Part shown: positions 61,501 through 64,000 of the stretch, piece by piece
How the letters are laid out: each line of letters opens with the position of its first letter
Numbering within the stretch: position 1 is the first letter of the stretch
From: Scatophagus argus
Lineage: Eukaryota > Chordata > Actinopteri > Scatophagidae
Length of the DNA: 64,000 nucleotides
Reading direction: 5' to 3'
Assembly (NCBI RefSeq): GCF_020382885.2
Contig: NC_058511.1
Location: 6,975,501-7,039,500 of the forward strand
Program-made: the position numbers and the translations under genes
Notes under the pieces: generated by a model
What the model saw: the letters and a program-made list of their open reading frames with translations, nothing else
Databases searched by the model: none
What the model was told of the DNA's origin: nothing

Positions 61501-64000
61501 AGGGTTGCTCAAACTCCTTCCCTCAAAGGAGAAAAATTTAAACTTAACTGTGGACCACAGACCAAAAGCAAACACATAATGTTGTTAAGATCTAAAATGA
61601 TACTAAGATCCCAGGTTTCCTTAATTAACTGATCTTCATTAATTTAACCATTATGGTATTTCATATTCTAGCATTTTTTAGTTTTCTCTTTTTTTAATCA
61701 ATGTTTACACCAAGGTGTCAAAGGTGTTGTGTTTTAATTAAGCACCATTCCAAAAAAGCATTTAAGAAGACCTCTCCTGCCACTTGCTCATCTCATAAAT
61801 TGGAAGAACAACAGCAATAAAAATGACCACATCACGCTAAATAATAAATCTTTTTTTCTCTGAACTGGGTCTAACCTACACCATAGTGGTTTAACACTTC
61901 AGATTCAATCATAACTAAATTTGACTGAAAATTATCCACACTGCAGCACCAATACTGTAGGGTTAATCATCTTCAGTACCCTCTGAATGCATCTCTACAG
62001 AGACACAGCGGTAACAAACAATCAACCAGTGTTGGGAAAGTTCACTTTCTACATGAACTAGTTCAAAGTTCAGTCCACAAATTTCAAAATGAACTAGTTC
62101 AGCTCATAGTTCATAATTCAAAATTTTGAACTAAGTTCAAGGTTCCCAAAAAGAACTAATTCATAGTTTTTTTTTCTTCAATAAGCTGCTGCAAGCCATT
62201 ATCAAAAGTCAAAATTATTGCCACACAGAAATATGAACGAGTTCATGAACCATCATTCATTGAACGCGTTCAGGCACAACACTGCAGTCAAATAGGGTTA
62301 TTTGACACATTCTGGAGTCCAGTTATCAATATCACTTGCCTGCCCACATAACACAGACTACATATACATAGACACACACACACACACAGATACATCCACA
62401 TCCAGAAAACAAGCTGCCCCTACTGCTGGGCTCGTTATTTAAATCATAGTTGTATCTGTAAAGTAATAGGGTTTTTTATTTTGCAACAACAAAGTAAAAA
62501 AGAAAAAGAATAAGGTAACATAAAGTCTAACATTTCCTGAGCAATGTTTAGGATTTATATGTACCTGTTCAAGATGTAAGCAACTTTTAAATTAATTATG
62601 TAATATTCAGATAAAAAGGTTAAAATTACATTACCATATTTCATTGCGATTTTCTGCTCAGAGGTGGCTTCCATGACCTTGATTTCACTCTTAAGTTCCA
62701 GTTCCAGCTCTTCATCACGCTTCAGGCTTGCTGTGACAGTGGCGTCACCACTGACTGAGGGGACAAGAAGTTGGACTTGCAGCATACCTTCCTTCATGGC
62801 CTTCAGACTGAAAAATGTAACAGTGAGTTAGCATAATCTTAATTATGACACTGATGTTTTGTCATCAGGATTTATGGTTCATTTCTTACTTGGCACGGCC
62901 AACCAGGGAGAGCTGAGGGATGTTCCTGTTTATGAAGTCAAGAGAGATGGAGTGAGTTCCCTTGCCCTTGGTGTTTCCATCAACAACTCCCATCCTGATT
63001 CCAGCCTCCACATCATAGTCAGGGATCTGGATGTCAGCTGTGATCACATTCTTCCTTCTGTTATATTTCATGATTGCTCTGGCTTCAGTTGGGTCTGCAC
63101 CTGTTTTTGGCAAACAAATCTATTAATATTCCATAACTCCACTAAACTTTAGAGCTTTTCCAAATTGAGTTTGTAATGAATCTGAAATATTTTCAATATT
63201 ATACATTACCTTCAGCCCTCAGAATAAACTTCACAGAGTCAACCTTCTGCCGACCCTCTTCTCCCTCTCTGAGGAGCTCGTAGGCAACAGTGGCTGTATA
63301 CTCAGTGACTTCACCAGTGGGGTGGAGCTCCACAGCAAATCTGTTTAGATAAGTCAATTAGACAATATTTCTATGTGATAAATTTTGAAAAGACAGTTAT
63401 TTGCTGGGAGATTAGGAAGTCTTGCTCACTTGCTGTCTCCAGTGAAGGGGAAGTAGGGGGCCGTCTCCTGAGAGAAAGCATCAATGTACTGCAGAGTAGT
63501 GCAGTATTTCATTCCAGCGAAGACAGGAGTGCATTCACTAACATCTACCTGGTCCATAGCCATAGGGGGGATGGTCTTCACCTCTGATCCAGTCACTGCT
63601 ACCAGGGTGTTTCTAGATTTTGAATATAGAAATGTACAAATTCTTGCAATCACAGACATAAGATACCCATAAATTATATTTATATTCTTATTATATTAAT
63701 TTATTAATTCTATTATTTAAAGCCATGGTTACACAAAAAATGACTGCACTTAAGCTATAATTACATCTATTTTTATGTTTCCCTCATTGAATAACATTGT
63801 TCCCCTTATACTTTGGCTGTTTCTTTCTCCTTTAATAGTGATGGTGTTATCTGTGTCTTGTATTTAGGTTGGAGGAAACTGCATCGCATCTGAAAATTCT
63901 CTTTGGACTTACGTCATTTTGATGAGCTTTGTAGGACTCACTGGAGCAGGGATGGTCAGCTTGACATTGTCACGTCCCATGGAGAGTTTAGCTCTGACCC
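52587..64000 (-). CDS. apob: Apolipoprotein B, copy 2 (partial: 5' exons beyond the right edge)
   Basis: This is a second apoB in head-to-tail tandem with copy 1. Exons in the window: 64000-63913 (partial), 63612-63430, 63340-63210, 63100-62890, 62807-62635, 61398-61238, 61147-61038, 60946-60573, 60304-54287, 54198-54087, 53991-53968, 53868-53682, 53582-52587. All are in phase and give 2921 residues. Exon lengths 131, 173 and 374 are identical to copy 1, supporting orthologous exon structure. The 6018-nt exon holds a long amphipathic helical region (about 56700-58600), beta-sheet blocks, PCFGKLYGE and the SLTTKRGIKLA segment that aligns with the human LDL-receptor site. The C-terminal exon has no cysteine. 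Relative to copy 1 it lacks about 110 residues around the LPKITLPKI strands but retains three small exons (54198-53682). Confidence 0.95.
53968..53991 (-). CDS. apob: 24-nt micro-exon of apob copy 2 encoding a furin-type site
   Basis: The micro-exon has an acceptor TTTCAG and donor GTGAAA, and its phase joins both neighbours. Spliced residues read ALRRKRQADDS, containing RRKR followed by Q, which fits the furin consensus R-X-K/R-R. It lies about 400 residues from the C-terminus. Confidence 0.75.
54287..60304 (-). other. apob: Large central exon of apob copy 2 (6018 nt)
   Basis: A single exon equivalent to human APOB exon 26. It encodes beta-rich modules, then about 600 residues of amphipathic helix, then beta strands with repeated PEISFPEITL-type units, and ends with IELLDYDMDG. 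Stop-free throughout. Confidence 0.9.
55149..55181 (-). other. apob: LDL-receptor-binding-site homologue in apob copy 2
   Basis: It encodes SLTTKRGIKLA, aligned with human site B RLTRKRGLKLA (residues 3359-3369). The K-R-G-x-K-L-A core is kept, but two arginines are replaced by S and T. Receptor binding is possible but unproven. Confidence 0.7.
62027..62284. mobile_element. Non-autonomous hAT-like element with 8-bp target duplication
   Basis: A 258-bp element in an apob copy 2 intron starts CAGTGTTG and ends CAACACTG, exact 8-base inverted termini. It is flanked by CAATCAAC (62019-62026) and CAGTCAAA (62285-62292), 6 of 8 identical. The interior has repeated GAACTAGTTCA-type half-palindromes. 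It has no coding capacity. Confidence 0.75.
62368..62390. repeat. (CA)n microsatellite
   Basis: A short ACACAC run lies in an apob copy 2 intron, close to the hAT-like element. Confidence 0.75.

Overview
The window is vertebrate nuclear DNA from a ray-finned (teleost) fish. Genes are split by short GT-AG introns, the intergenic DNA is AT-rich and carries degraded fish-type hAT repeats, and two apolipoprotein B genes lie in tandem. The gene order laptm4a - syndecan-1-like - pum2 - rhob - apob matches the order I know from human 2p24 (LAPTM4A, SDC1, PUM2, RHOB, ..., APOB). The human genes HS1BP3, GDF7 and LDAH, which lie between RHOB and APOB, are absent here.

Layout. (1) 0.7-6.3 kb, minus strand: laptm4a, a four-pass endosomal/lysosomal membrane protein, seven coding exons. 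(2) 7.56-10.25 kb, minus: a compact five-exon syndecan of 169 residues with the synteny and sequence signature of syndecan-1, but with a diverged cytoplasmic tail that has lost the EFYA C2 motif. (3) about 10.8-25.9 kb, minus: pum2, 21 coding exons plus a 24-codon in-frame cassette inside the Pumilio RNA-binding domain. (4) 26.8-27.4 kb, plus: intronless rhob, divergent from pum2, with a TATA box, a CCAAT box and an unusual C-terminal CVLM box. (5) 30.6-45.1 kb, minus: a complete apob gene (copy 1, 26 exons, 3303 residues). (6) 49.9-50.6 kb, minus: decayed 5' exons of a third apob copy. (7) 52.4 kb to beyond the right edge, minus: a second apob gene (copy 2), whose 5' exons lie outside the window.

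The exon chains were built by hand from splice motifs, reading phase and homology. The summed coding lengths are exact multiples of three for pum2 (3552 nt), apob copy 1 (9912 nt) and the syndecan (510 nt), and every junction is in phase.

Functionally, the two apob genes encode the lipid-carrying scaffold of VLDL/LDL-like particles and have diverged by different internal deletions. Copy 1 has lost the basic LDL-receptor-binding cluster and most of the central helical domain. Copy 2 keeps most of that cluster and the long helical domain, and has gained a micro-exon encoding a furin-type RRKR site. The remaining genes are conserved regulators: laptm4a (lysosomal sorting), pum2 (translational repression) and rhob (endosomal small GTPase). 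The most novel item is the syndecan-1-like gene, because my recollection is that syndecan-1 has been reported as missing from fish.
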